Assembly (NCBI RefSeq): GCF_023913515.1
Contig: NZ_CP099391.1
Location: 2,790,001 to 2,854,000 of the forward strand
Reading direction: 5' to 3'
DNA: 64,000 nt
Origin: Natronococcus sp. CG52
GTDB lineage: Archaea; Halobacteriota; Halobacteria; Halobacteriales; Natrialbaceae
Shown: positions 51,534-60,206 of the stretch, in pieces
How the letters are laid out: each line of letters opens with the position of its first letter
Numbering within the stretch: position 1 is the stretch's first letter
Notes under the pieces: generated by a model
The model's database searches: none
Told to the model about the DNA's origin: nothing
The model's input: only the letters and a program-made list of their open reading frames with translations
Position numbers and translations under genes: made by a program

Positions 51534-52609
51534 CGGTGGAGCCGGTAGAACCGGAAGAAGAGGTTCTCGATCGGCAACACCTCGACGCTCGAGAAGCCCG
51601 CCTCGCTCGCGTACGCCTCGAGCGTCTTCGGACGCATCACGGTTCCCGTTCCCGTCGCCGGGTCGTCGACCATACCGACGGGGAGACAGTGCAGGACGCT
51701 GAAGCCGTACAACAGCGGCTCGATCTCGTTCCCGTCCGGCGTGAACGCCTCGCCCGCGCGTTCGTCCACGATGAGGACGGCGCCATCCTCACCCGCGAGT
51801 CGGCGCATCGTCTCGAGGACGGCGACCGGATCCGAGAGGTCGTGGACGCACTCGAGCGCCATCACGAGGTCGTAGTCGCCGTCGATAGCAGGATCCCCCG
51901 CGTCGCGGTTGTGGACGGCGACCCGATCCTCGACGCCGCGCTCGGCGGCGTTTTCGTTCGCCCGCTCGACCGACGCCGCGTCGAGGTCGTAGCCGTCGAC
52001 GACGGTCTCGGTGTAGTGCTCGGCGACGCCGATGCTGGACCAGCCGTGCCCGCAGCCGACGTCCGCGACGCGTCCGCCCGCCCGAAGCGTCGCGTCCACG
52101 TCGGGGATGCTCGCCAGCCACTCGGGACCGAGCTGGGTGACGAACGCGGGCCGGTTCATCGCCGCGATCCCCTCGTGACAGGTCTCCCCGTAAGCCGAGA
52201 ACGGGACGCCGTCGCCGGTTCGAAACGCCGAGATGACGTCCTCGAGGGGCGCGCCGACGCTGGCGACGAGGCTCGCGAGCGGCGCGAGGTAGTTCAGGCT
52301 CTCCGGTTCGCAGAGAACCTCGACGTAGCTCGCCGGAAGCGCGTAGCGTCGACCGGGCGCCTCGGCGTCCGGGTTCTCGACGGATAACACGCCGGTGACG
52401 GTCTGGTGTTCGAGCCACTCGCGTGCGTATCGTTCGTCCGTTTCCGTCGCCGCGGCCAGTTCCGCCGCGGTGAGCGGTCTCGTCGCCAGTACGTCGTAGT
52501 ACCCCAGTCGGTCGCCGATGTACATCCCGAACAGCGACATGGTATCTGCGGCTCGCTCGAGGAAGGCTTCGGTCTGCTCCGGGTCGATCCGTGTGGAACT
52601 CGTTCCCAT
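51530..52609 (-). CDS. SAM-dependent methyltransferase with N-terminal winged helix
   Basis: The 359-residue methyltransferase has an N-terminal helical/wHTH part (15-110, YYDVLATRPLTAAELAAATE). The class I Rossmann fold has motif I VADVGCGHGWSS near 181, GYDLDAASVERA, and motif IV DLVMALECVHDLSDP. The layout resembles O-methyltransferases and bacteriochlorophyll-type methyltransferases, and the substrate is unknown. The promoter at 52634-52650 gives a leaderless mRNA. Its downstream operon partner is a decayed MFS exporter. Confidence 0.87.
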   Translation of the reverse strand: MGTSSTRIDPEQTEAFLERAADTMSLFGMYIGDRLGYYDVLATRPLTAAELAAATETDERYAREWLEHQTVTGVLSVENPDAEAPGRRYALPASYVEVLCEPESLNYLAPLASLVASVGAPLEDVISAFRTGDGVPFSAYGETCHEGIAAMNRPAFVTQLGPEWLASIPDVDATLRAGGRVADVGCGHGWSSIGVAEHYTETVVDGYDLDAASVERANENAAERGVEDRVAVHNRDAGDPAIDGDYDLVMALECVHDLSDPVAVLETMRRLAGEDGAVLIVDERAGEAFTPDGNEIEPLLYGFSVLHCLPVGMVDDPATGTGTVMRPKTLEAYASEAGFSSVEVLPIENLFFRFYRLHR

Positions 52610-52633
52610 AGTCGGGGAGACGGCACCGAAGGC

Positions 52634-52650
52634 GCTATACTTACTTTTCG
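52634..52650 (-). promoter_or_regulatory. Promoter of the methyltransferase gene
   Basis: CGAAAAG followed by AGTATAGC on the minus strand gives a good BRE/TATA pair centred 28 bp before the ATG at 52609. The opposite regulator gene starts 86 bp to the right, so the spacer is a shared control region. Confidence 0.55.
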
Positions 52651-52735
52651 AGAGGGATATCAGCCGGAGAGCGCCGTTTCACGCCGTGAGATAGGGTTAA
52701 GCGGACGAACATCGTACCAATCGGTAGCGAGTGAC

Positions 52736-53599
52736 ATGACCGAGCGAACCGCCGGAACGCGGCACATTCTCGACGAGCTCCTCCGGTACGACCTCGACTT
52801 CGGCGGGGCTCGCGAGCAGTACGAACGGGGTGATTCGTTCCCCGACACGGACGAGATGATCGACGTGATCCGACACGGGCCGCTGCTGCGAGCGCTGCTC
52901 GCGGGGCCGCTCGACCGACGCGATATCGAGTCGACGCTCGGGGTGTCGAAGGCGACGAGCCATCGATTCGTTCGCTGGCTCGAAGCTCGGGGCTACGGCG
53001 AGCGCGTCGACGGCCGGTACCGGCTGACCGGACTCGGCGAAACCGTCGCCTACGGCGTCTCGAAGTTCGAGACGTACCTCCGGACGGCCCACCGCCTCGA
53101 TCCGCTGTTCGACTACATCTGCGAGGACCACGACGAGTTCGTCATCGAGCCGTTCGCCGACGCGACGGTCACCGTCGCCACGCCCGCGGATCCGTACGCG
53201 CCCGTCGCGCGGTTCCTGGAACTCTTACGCGAGAGCGAGCGCTTCCGCGGGTTCAACACCACGCACATGATCCCGCCCGGACTCGACGCGATCGCCGACG
53301 GGGTACTCGAGAACCGCTCGGTCGAACTCATCTACCGACCCGACGCCGCCGAGACGCTCCGCGACGATCGGGAGACGACCCTCGACGACGCGATCGACGA
53401 GGGGAACGTCGCCATCCGAACGCGGGACGCGCTTCCGTACGGACTGGCGCTGTTCGACGAGCGGATCGGCGTCGGCGGCTACGACGAGGAAACCGGAACG
53501 ATGCGCGTGTTCGTCGACACCGACACGACGATCGCGCGCGAGTGGGCGACCCGCGTCTTCGAGGGGATTCGGGCCGACTCCGAGCCGCTGGCGGCGTAA
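52736..53599 (+). CDS. Haloarchaeal HTH regulator with DUF1724-like sensor
   Basis: The 287-residue protein has a winged helix near 40-100 (VIRHGPLLRALLAGPLDRRD, LGVSKATSHRFVRWLEARG). A larger C-terminal domain follows, with FNTTHMIPPGLDAIADGVLE, RSVELIYRPDAAETL and LPYGLALFDERIGVGGYDEE, like the DUF1724 part of methanogen/haloarchaeal regulators. It is divergent from the methyltransferase and probably controls it. TATA-like GGTTAAG lies at 52694-52700. Confidence 0.84.
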   Translation: MTERTAGTRHILDELLRYDLDFGGAREQYERGDSFPDTDEMIDVIRHGPLLRALLAGPLDRRDIESTLGVSKATSHRFVRWLEARGYGERVDGRYRLTGLGETVAYGVSKFETYLRTAHRLDPLFDYICEDHDEFVIEPFADATVTVATPADPYAPVARFLELLRESERFRGFNTTHMIPPGLDAIADGVLENRSVELIYRPDAAETLRDDRETTLDDAIDEGNVAIRTRDALPYGLALFDERIGVGGYDEETGTMRVFVDTDTTIAREWATRVFEGIRADSEPLAA

Positions 53600-53690
53600 C
53601 CGAGTCGGCCGTCCGGAAGCTGGTATCCGCGGCGATGGCGGCAAAGCGAGTGCTGCTGGTCGTCTAGCGGACAGCGGAGAAGGGCGCGTC

Positions 53691-55841
53691 TTACTCGAGC
53701 GTCTCGCCGAGTGCTTCGATCGCAGCCTCCTGGACGGCGTCGCGTTCGCCGGGCAGGAACTCGATGTGACCGTCCCGACCGCCGAGGACGTGGACGCCAG
53801 CGTTGGGCGCGCGTTCCGCAATCGCGTCGCCGAGGTCGCGGACGTTCACCGGCTCGGTCGCGCGGACGTGGAGTTCGTCCTCGCCGACGCCGAGCGTGAC
53901 GACCGGCGGTTCGTTGTGCTCGCGTTCGCGCCGGTGGAGTTCGTCGAGCAGCAGGATCGTCGTCGGGAAGTTGTAACGGTGGGTGAACGCGTCGGTGTCC
54001 AGCAGCGCCATCGTGACGTCGCCGACGTCGCGAACCGAGAGGTTCTCCCGGGCGGTCTCGAGTTCGGTCTCGAGTTTGTCGCGGAACTGCTCGGAGACGT
54101 GAGCCGCGAGGTCGCCCTCTCGAACCGTCCCCGCGCCCTCACCGTCCTTGAACAGGAGGTCGGCGACGAGTTCGCGCTTGTCCTTGTAGCTCTGGTAGTA
54201 GGCCTCGAGCGCGACGGCCTCGCGGCGCTCGGAGATTCCCGTCTCGTCGTAGCCGGCCTCGCTCGCGAGGTCGGTGTAGGCCTCGGGCGTGTCCTCCCAG
54301 TAGCTGACGGCGGGGAGGTGCTCGAGGTCGGCACGAACGTCGTCGTTGACGTGTGCGGCGACGTTGGCTGCGAGCGCCGTCGAGGTCAGGTCGGCGACGT
54401 CGACGCCGGCGAGCGACGGGGTGACGGCGGCCGTCACCGCATCGGTAACTTCCTCGTCGGCACGGCTGTCGTCGATGACGAGCGCTTCCGCACCGTACAG
54501 CGAGAGCAGTTCGTAGCCGTCGACGGACTCGACCGTCGATCCGGCACCGACGAGCACGACGAGCGGGAGTTGCTCGTCGTGACGGTCGCGGGCTTCGAGC
54601 ATCGAGGTGACGTCGTTCGTCGCGGCGTCCATATCGTAGACCCGCCCCTCGAGCGGTCGGCGCTCGAAGTAGTGGTACTCCGCGTCCTCGCGGGTGTGCT
54701 TCTCGCGGATCAGCGGGAGCACGGCGCGTTCGATGGCGGCGCCGGCGACGTAGCCGTCGGCGGTCGCGGCGTGGCGGACGACGACCGGACGGGCCTCCAT
54801 GATGGCCCGTCGGATCGACGTCGCGGCGTCGACGAGTTCGTCCTCGACGGCGGTGACCGCGTCGTGGTCGGCCAGCAGCGAGACTGCCGCCGGTCGGGCC
54901 TCGCTCTCGATCGCGCTCTCGAGGCGCTCGACGACGGTTTCGCGGGCTTCGTTCTCGAGCACGTCGAGGGTCTCGGTCTCGACCTGCAGGTCGCCGTGGT
55001 GGCGCTCGATCTCGCCCTCGAGCGCGACGACGTCGTCGACGTCGACGTCGGGGTAGGCGCGGACGCCGGCTTCCTCGAACGCCGCACACTCGACAGTCCC
55101 GGTCTCGTCGCGCAGTTCGAAGACCGTCGGCCCGGAGGTCTGTCGGACGCCGGTGATCTCGCCCTCGAGGCGGACGACGCTACCGACCTGGTTCTCGATT
55201 GCGGTGACCGTCGTTCGCTTGAGCGCCGGTTCCGATTCGGGTTCGGCGTCGGCGGCGTCGTCGGTCGTCGGCGTCGACGTCGCGGCCGTCTCCGCTGCGA
55301 CGGAACCGCTCTCGGCGGCGACGGAGTCCGCGCCACCCGTTGCGGGCGAGCTCTCGTCGCTCGGACCCGAGTCGTCGGCGCTCGCTCGAGGGCCGGAATC
55401 GTCGGCACTCGCGCTCGGACCGGAGTCGTTCTCGGACTCGCCGGACTCGCCGTCCTCGAACTCCTCGGGGAGGAACTCGTCGTCGGCCGTCTCGATCAGC
55501 TTGCCGCGGAACTCGCGTTCGCGCTGGCGGATCGACCAGCCGAGGTCGACGTTCCCGTTGTCCCGGACGTCGAGAACCTGGACGTAGACGTCGTCGCCGG
55601 GCTCCCAGTCGAGACTCTCGAGCCGTTGGTCGAGTTCGCTTCTGTGCAACAGACCGGTGACGTGATCGCCGATGTCGACGAACACTCCGAAGTCGGCGTA
55701 GCCGTCGACGGCCCCGCGGTAGTACCGACCGGGGGTGAGCTGCGAGGCGGACGTGCCGTGGAATTCGAAAACGGCATCCTCCTCGTGACTCTTGCAGATC
55801 TCGCCGTCAACAGGCGTACCGCAGATGATACAGTTACCCAT
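53691..55841 (-). CDS. DHH/RecJ-like protein with zinc finger, S1 and OB domains; catalytic motifs degenerate
   Basis: The 716-residue protein has a CxxC...C zinc knuckle (C4, C7, C16), an S1 domain (38-112, VDGYADFGVFVDIGDHVTGL), and an acidic linker with three 9-residue repeats around DDSGPSASA (about 140-166). An OB fold follows (215-300, VRLEGEITGVRQTSGPTVFE), then a RecJ/DHH core from about 350. The core lacks the expected Asp motifs: RHAATADGYVAGAA stands where active enzymes have a DADG-type motif, and VIDDSRADEE where the DHH triad is expected. This suggests an inactive Cdc45/RecJ relative rather than a nuclease. It is transcribed alone. Confidence 0.82.
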   Translation of the reverse strand: MGNCIICGTPVDGEICKSHEEDAVFEFHGTSASQLTPGRYYRGAVDGYADFGVFVDIGDHVTGLLHRSELDQRLESLDWEPGDDVYVQVLDVRDNGNVDLGWSIRQREREFRGKLIETADDEFLPEEFEDGESGESENDSGPSASADDSGPRASADDSGPSDESSPATGGADSVAAESGSVAAETAATSTPTTDDAADAEPESEPALKRTTVTAIENQVGSVVRLEGEITGVRQTSGPTVFELRDETGTVECAAFEEAGVRAYPDVDVDDVVALEGEIERHHGDLQVETETLDVLENEARETVVERLESAIESEARPAAVSLLADHDAVTAVEDELVDAATSIRRAIMEARPVVVRHAATADGYVAGAAIERAVLPLIREKHTREDAEYHYFERRPLEGRVYDMDAATNDVTSMLEARDRHDEQLPLVVLVGAGSTVESVDGYELLSLYGAEALVIDDSRADEEVTDAVTAAVTPSLAGVDVADLTSTALAANVAAHVNDDVRADLEHLPAVSYWEDTPEAYTDLASEAGYDETGISERREAVALEAYYQSYKDKRELVADLLFKDGEGAGTVREGDLAAHVSEQFRDKLETELETARENLSVRDVGDVTMALLDTDAFTHRYNFPTTILLLDELHRREREHNEPPVVTLGVGEDELHVRATEPVNVRDLGDAIAERAPNAGVHVLGGRDGHIEFLPGERDAVQEAAIEALGETLE

Positions 55842-55944
55842 CTACTCGAACAAAGCAGGTTCGTCCTAAAACGGTTGTCGAAATGCACTCGCAGCGGTAT
55901 CAGTCACCGCGTGTGCGAAACGAACGGTCGGAATCGGCGGACGC

Positions 55945-56208
55945 TCACTCGAAGACCGGCGAATCGTCCTCGAGCGCCTCGATATCGTCGGCGATCTTGC
56001 GGACGTCCTCGGGGAACAGCGAGACCTGAATTTCGTTGTCGTCGTCGTCTTCGAAGACGAGTTTGACGCGCTTGTCGCCGAACTCGCGCGCCTCCGCGGA
56101 GTCGACGTCGAACAGCTTGACCGTCGCCGACTTGTTCGTCGGGCCGACGTTCTTGATCGATCCCTCGTTCAGCTCTACCATGAAGTCCTCGAGTGTCAGT
56201 GCGAGCAT
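55945..56208 (-). CDS. Small conserved haloarchaeal protein, unknown
   Basis: The 87-residue acidic protein starts MLALTLEDFMVELNEGSIKN. It is predicted as a beta-barrel-like strand series (SATVKLFDVD, RVKLVFEDDDDNEIQVSLF) and a C-terminal helix (DVRKIADDIEAL). The start is fixed by TTTTTTATG (complement of 56228-56237), 25 bp upstream, although an internal ATG at 56181 exists. No function is known. It may share the downstream strand with the DHH gene, but a gap of 103 bp separates them. Confidence 0.7.
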   Translation of the reverse strand: MLALTLEDFMVELNEGSIKNVGPTNKSATVKLFDVDSAEAREFGDKRVKLVFEDDDDNEIQVSLFPEDVRKIADDIEALEDDSPVFE

Positions 56209-56540
56209 AGTCGCCGTACGGCTCCCGCATAAAAAACGTCACGGCATCGGGGTCGGCTCGCTCGCCGACGTTCCGTTTACGGAAAAGCGCGTCGGGATAC
56301 GATCGTCCCGACCGCACCGCATGCGTGGTGTGTCAATCGCGTGCGGCGTTCGTTTCTTCCGAGACGACCCCCATAAGTATGGGGAAGTTCATCCGGCCTT
56401 AGCCGTCGAATAAACCGATGCAGGCGGACGACTCGACGCCGAACGTCGGCTGGCGGCTTTCCTGCGCCGCGCTCTACCCGAAGACGTGACGGTCCCCTCG
56501 ACCAGTTTTAAGGCACCCTCCGACTAACGGTTCACCCGCT
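56209..56540. other. Divergent intergenic region with a palindrome
   Basis: This 332-bp spacer carries the leftward promoter of the 87-residue gene (56228-56237) and a rightward TTTTAA at about 56506-56511 before the MBL gene. In the middle CCCCATA/TATGGGG (56369-56375, 56378-56384, 2-nt spacer) is a perfect palindrome with a TATA-like core. A 23-codon frame at 56418-56489 follows it. GCCGA/TCGGC pair further on. It may be a small transcript's promoter or an operator. No family was recognised. Confidence 0.4.
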
Positions 56541-57269
56541 ATGCAAGTCACCTGGCACGGCCACTCGACGTGGCACGTCACCGTCGGCGACACCGACCTG
56601 CTGATCGACCCGTTCTTCGACAATCCGAAGACGGATCTCGAGCCGTCAGACGTCGACACGCCCGACTACGTGCTACTGACTCACGGTCACGCCGATCACA
56701 TCGCTCACGCGGGCGAGTTCTCGGACGCGACGCTGGTCGCGACGCCCGAACTGGTCTCCTACTGCGAGGAAGAGTTCGGCTACGAGGACGCCGTCGGCGG
56801 GATGGGGATGAACATCGGCGGCACCGTCGAGTGCGGCGACGCCTTCGTGACGATGCACCGCGCCGACCACACGAACGGCATCATGACCGAGCACGACGTC
56901 GACGCGGGAATGCCGGCCGGCTTCGTCATCTCCGATACGAAACCCACCCAGGTTTCCGACGAGGACTCGACGACGTTCTACCACGCCGGCGACACCGGGC
57001 TGATGACCGAGATGCGCGAGGTCATCGGGCCGTACCTCGAGCCTGACGCGGCCGCGGTCCCGGTCGGCGACCACTTCACGATGGGACCGTGGCAGGCCGC
57101 CGTCGCGGTCGACTGGCTCGACGTCGACCGCGCGTTCCCGATGCACTACGACACCTTCCCGCCGATCGAGCAGGATCCCGAAGACTTCGAACGGGAAGTC
57201 GAGGCGACGGGCAGTGGCGCCGAGGTCCACGCGCTCGAGGCCGACGAGCCGTTCGATCTCGAGAGCTAA
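56541..57269 (+). CDS. UPF0173-type metal-dependent hydrolase (MBL fold)
   Basis: The 242-residue protein starts [20 protein letters not shown], the hallmark of the UPF0173/YtkL group. LTHGHADHI near residue 53 is the HxHxDH metal motif. [21 protein letters not shown] with the bridging Asp, and [12 protein letters not shown] complete the site. The length and order are full. The substrate is unknown. Family members have been linked to lactonase/RNase-like activity only by homology. Confidence 0.9.
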   Translation: MQVTWHGHSTWHVTVGDTDLLIDPFFDNPKTDLEPSDVDTPDYVLLTHGHADHIAHAGEFSDATLVATPELVSYCEEEFGYEDAVGGMGMNIGGTVECGDAFVTMHRADHTNGIMTEHDVDAGMPAGFVISDTKPTQVSDEDSTTFYHAGDTGLMTEMREVIGPYLEPDAAAVPVGDHFTMGPWQAAVAVDWLDVDRAFPMHYDTFPPIEQDPEDFEREVEATGSGAEVHALEADEPFDLES

Positions 57270-57394
57270 CGCGATACTCGTCGCCGCCGTCGTCGATCCC
57301 GCGCCGGTACTCGCGACCGTTTTCGTTCTCGATACAGACCGTATTGACCGCGAGAACAACGTTTACGGCACCGGCTGTGGATGTCTCGACTGCT

Positions 57395-57790
57395 ATGTCG
57401 AAACAGGTTACCACCGTCTCCGAGGAGGGCTTCAGCGCGACGAACGAGATCCGCGACTTCGAAACGACGATCGATTCCAACGGGGAGGACGGACCGGATA
57501 CGCTCGAGAGTCTGCTCGCCGCCTACGGCTCCTGTTACGTTCCGGCACTGCGCGTCGGCGGTCAGCAGCGCGGCGTCGACGACCTCGGCCAGATCGAGAT
57601 CGAGAGCACGGGCGAGCTCAACGACGACGACAAACTCGAGTCGGTCCACTTCGATATCCGCGTCGAGGCTGACGTCGACGACGAGACCGGCGAGAAGATC
57701 GTCGAACGCGGGTTCGAACTCTGCAAGGTTCACGACGCGCTGAAAGAGAGTCTCCACGCCGACACGAGTTTCGAAGGCGGCGCGTTCTGA
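57395..57790 (+). CDS. OsmC-family peroxiredoxin-like protein
   Basis: The 131-residue protein has the OsmC core: SLLAAYGSCYVPALRVGGQQ with the first reactive Cys near 48, and IVERGFELCKVHDAL with the second near 110, the pair that reduces organic hydroperoxides. GTTTACGG at 57361-57368 is a TATA candidate 31 bp before the ATG. The usual Arg and Glu that support the peroxidatic Cys are not clearly placed, so peroxidase activity is inferred. Confidence 0.85.
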   Translation: MSKQVTTVSEEGFSATNEIRDFETTIDSNGEDGPDTLESLLAAYGSCYVPALRVGGQQRGVDDLGQIEIESTGELNDDDKLESVHFDIRVEADVDDETGEKIVERGFELCKVHDALKESLHADTSFEGGAF

Positions 57791-57938
57791 CGCCGCATCA
57801 GATCCGTACTCTCGTCCGCCGTTTTTCGCCTCTCGAGTCGTGCAGGGGCACCGCTGGCGCCGGACTGTAGAACGTAGTGATTGTAACGCCTTCTGACCAC
57901 TCCCAATTCACATACGTTCGGCACGCTTCTGACCGGAC

Positions 57939-58976
57939 ATGCGACGAGCGCTCGTGGTTCTGACGGCCGTCGGACTGGTCGCCTTTGGCGGTTGCATCGG
58001 CGGTGTGGGTCTCGGGGAGGACTCCGAGGACGACGAAAACGTCGGAACGGAGAACACCGGAACGGACGGCGAACTCGAGATCCACCACATCGACGCCGGA
58101 CAGGCCGATTCGACGCTGCTGATCACACCCGACGGCGAGACGATACTGATCGATACGGGCGACTGGCGAAACGACGGCCGGGACATCATCGACTACCTCG
58201 AGGCCCAGGATGTCGACCGGATCGACCATCTGATCGCGACGCACGCCCACGCCGACCACATCGGGGGTCACGCCGCCGTTATCGAACACTTCGAGGAACA
58301 CCACGACGGTGTCGGCGCAGCCTACGACTCCGGCGTCGTCCACACGAGCGCGGCCTACGACGACTACCTCGACGCCGTCGAGGAGTACGAAATCAGACTC
58401 TTCCAGGTCGAGGAGGGCAACGACCTCCCGCTCGAGAGCGGGACCGTCGACGCGACCGTGCTGAATCCGGCCGAGGGTGATTCGGGCGACGGACTCCACT
58501 ACAATAGCGTGGCGCTGGTCGTGGAGTTCGGCGAGTTCTCGTATCTGACGACCGGGGACGCCGAACGGGACGTCGAGCAGCGGCTCGTCGACGACCGGAG
58601 CGACGAACTCGAGGCGGACGCCTATCAGGCCGGCCACCACGGTTCGTCGACCTCGTCGACCGAACCGTTCCTCGAGGCCGTCGATCCGCAGGTCGCAGTC
58701 ATCTCGAGCGCGGAGAACTCCCAGTACGGCCACCCGCACGACGAGGTGTTCGAGAGCTTCGCCGACCGCGAGATCGAAACCTACTGGACCGCCGCCCACG
58801 GCGACGTCGTGCTTACGACCGACGGCGACGAGCTGTCCGTCGCGACCGAGCGGGAGGCCCCGACAGATCCGGAAGCCCTGCTCGAGTGGAAACTCGAGGC
58901 GACCGCGGCGTCGGTCGACGAAGGGGTTGCGATCTACCCCTCGATTGATCCCGCTCGGGCTCGTCTACCCGGATAA
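57939..58976 (+). CDS. ComEC-type MBL lipoprotein
   Basis: The 345-residue protein has a lipoprotein signal (MRRALVVLTAVGLVAFGGC) and an acidic linker, then an MBL domain as in the C-terminus of ComEC: HHIDAGQADSTLLITPDG, the HAHADHIGG motif, YLTTGDAERDVEQRL and QAGHHGSSTSS. ComEC domains handle DNA ends during competence, but free-standing lipoproteins of this kind have no proven role in archaea. It is co-transcribed with a DUF3006 protein (TAATG overlap). Confidence 0.87.
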   Translation: MRRALVVLTAVGLVAFGGCIGGVGLGEDSEDDENVGTENTGTDGELEIHHIDAGQADSTLLITPDGETILIDTGDWRNDGRDIIDYLEAQDVDRIDHLIATHAHADHIGGHAAVIEHFEEHHDGVGAAYDSGVVHTSAAYDDYLDAVEEYEIRLFQVEEGNDLPLESGTVDATVLNPAEGDSGDGLHYNSVALVVEFGEFSYLTTGDAERDVEQRLVDDRSDELEADAYQAGHHGSSTSSTEPFLEAVDPQVAVISSAENSQYGHPHDEVFESFADREIETYWTAAHGDVVLTTDGDELSVATEREAPTDPEALLEWKLEATAASVDEGVAIYPSIDPARARLPG

Positions 58977-59248
58977 TGAGTGACACCGCCACAGCAGTAC
59001 TCGATCGCATCGTCGACGGCACCACGGCCGTGTTGCTGCTCGAGGAGAAGGGAGCGATCGTCGACGAGTACGCGCTCGACGTCGAGCGGCTTCCCGAAGA
59101 CGGACGCCACGAGGGAGCCGTCTTCGCCGCCACGCTCGAGGACGGGACGCTACGCGAGATGGAGTACCGCCCCGACGACGAACGTGATCGAAAGGCGTCC
59201 GCACAGGATCGGTTCGATCGGCTCTCCGAACGACTGCCCGACGAGTGA
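58976..59248 (+). CDS. DUF3006 protein coupled to the ComEC-like lipoprotein
   Basis: The 90-residue protein starts MSDTATAVLDRIVDGTTAVL. The DUF3006 pattern of a short barrel is visible: VLLLEEKGAIVDEYALDVER, GRHEGAVFAATLEDG, then a charged tail. DUF3006 is often found next to ComEC-type MBL genes, and that pairing is exact here, with the ATG overlapping the TAA stop. Function unknown. Confidence 0.8.
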   Translation: MSDTATAVLDRIVDGTTAVLLLEEKGAIVDEYALDVERLPEDGRHEGAVFAATLEDGTLREMEYRPDDERDRKASAQDRFDRLSERLPDE

Positions 59249-59280
59249 CGTCTCTGACCGGGAGCTTCGAAGAGAGAAAC

Positions 59281-59430
59281 GAAAGTGGGGCCGGACCCCC
59301 CTAATCAAGGTGACTGTCTTGGGTGGAACGGAAGCGGGGTCGAACCCCCCTGATCGAAGGTGGCTGTCTTCGGTGGAACGGAAGTGGGGTAAACTTCCTG
59401 GGGTCGAAGATGGGGCCTTCGTTACGGCAG
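59281..59430. repeat. Three 50-bp imperfect tandem repeats with tRNA T-loop-like hairpins
   Basis: Units begin at 59281, 59331 and 59381, exactly 50 bp apart. Shared pieces are GGAAG(C/T)GGGGT, AAGGTG(A/G)CTGTCTT and GGTGGAACG. Unit two holds GGGGTCGAACCCC (59336-59348), the shape of a tRNA T-arm, and unit one the variant GGGG/CCCC hairpin at 59287-59299. Unit three has diverged. The 50-bp period is not a multiple of three, so this is not a coding repeat. No complete tRNA gene is visible nearby. Confidence 0.6.
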
Positions 59431-59611
59431 CGGTCTGCGGATGTTTCGAGTATGTCCGTCCGCTGCCTACTCACACCAACTGCGGGGATTGCATTAGAAC
59501 TACTCCCAACACACGTTGGTATTCGAGAGTTCCAGTGTCGGTGAACCTTCAGAAACGGCAGAGACTCGATCAACGCGTAGATTCAAGCGCCCCTCTCGAG
59601 AGGGAACGAGT

Positions 59612-60112
59612 ATGCTTCGCTCGTTCGATGGGACCGAACCCCGGGTTGCTGACTCCGCGTACGTCGACGAGACCGCAGTCGTCATCGGCGACGTCGTCGT
59701 CGAAGCCGACGCCAGCGTCTGGCCGAACACCACGCTTCGAGGCGATCACGGCCAGATCGTCGTCGGCGAGGGAGCGAACGTACAGGACAACGCCGTCCTG
59801 CACGAGGACGCCGAATTACGACCGTCCGCGACGGTCGGCCACAGCGCGATCGTCCACGACGCGACCGTCAGTGAGGGCGCGCTGATCGGCATGAACGCCG
59901 TCGTTCTCGACGGCGCCCGTATCGGAGAGGGAGCCGTCGTCGCGGCCGGTAGCGTCGTCACGGAGGGCACCGACGTCCCTCCGTCGACGCTCGTCGCCGG
60001 ATCGCCAGCCGAGCCGAAAGCCGAGGTCGACGATCCGCGTCTCGAGGCGACCGCCGACCGGTACGTCGAACTCGCGACTCGCCACGAGAAGACCTCGGAA
60101 CGGCTGGACTGA
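59612..60112 (+). CDS. Gamma carbonic anhydrase-like protein (left-handed beta helix)
   Basis: The 166-residue protein starts MLRSFDGTEPRVADSAYVDE. The hexapeptide repeats make a left-handed beta helix. LRGDHGQIVVG, NVQDNAVLHED with the first His, and GHSAIVHDATV with the other two carry the three zinc ligands of Cam/YrbA-type proteins. It lacks the acidic loop of methanogen Cam, so activity as a carbonic anhydrase is plausible but unproved. The C-terminal helix trimerises the barrel. Confidence 0.88.
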   Translation: MLRSFDGTEPRVADSAYVDETAVVIGDVVVEADASVWPNTTLRGDHGQIVVGEGANVQDNAVLHEDAELRPSATVGHSAIVHDATVSEGALIGMNAVVLDGARIGEGAVVAAGSVVTEGTDVPPSTLVAGSPAEPKAEVDDPRLEATADRYVELATRHEKTSERLD

Positions 60113-60206
60113 TCGGCCGGAGATCCGGCGAATCCACCATGCTGACCTACAGCCGACAGTATAGTCGAGGGAAACGCTGATACAGCCACCGACTCAACCG
60201 ACTGTC

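Noticed and set aside
53766-56066. 766-codon plus-strand frame over the DHH gene
   Set aside because: Antisense shadow; the minus-strand protein has recognisable zinc, S1, OB and DHH-like domains.
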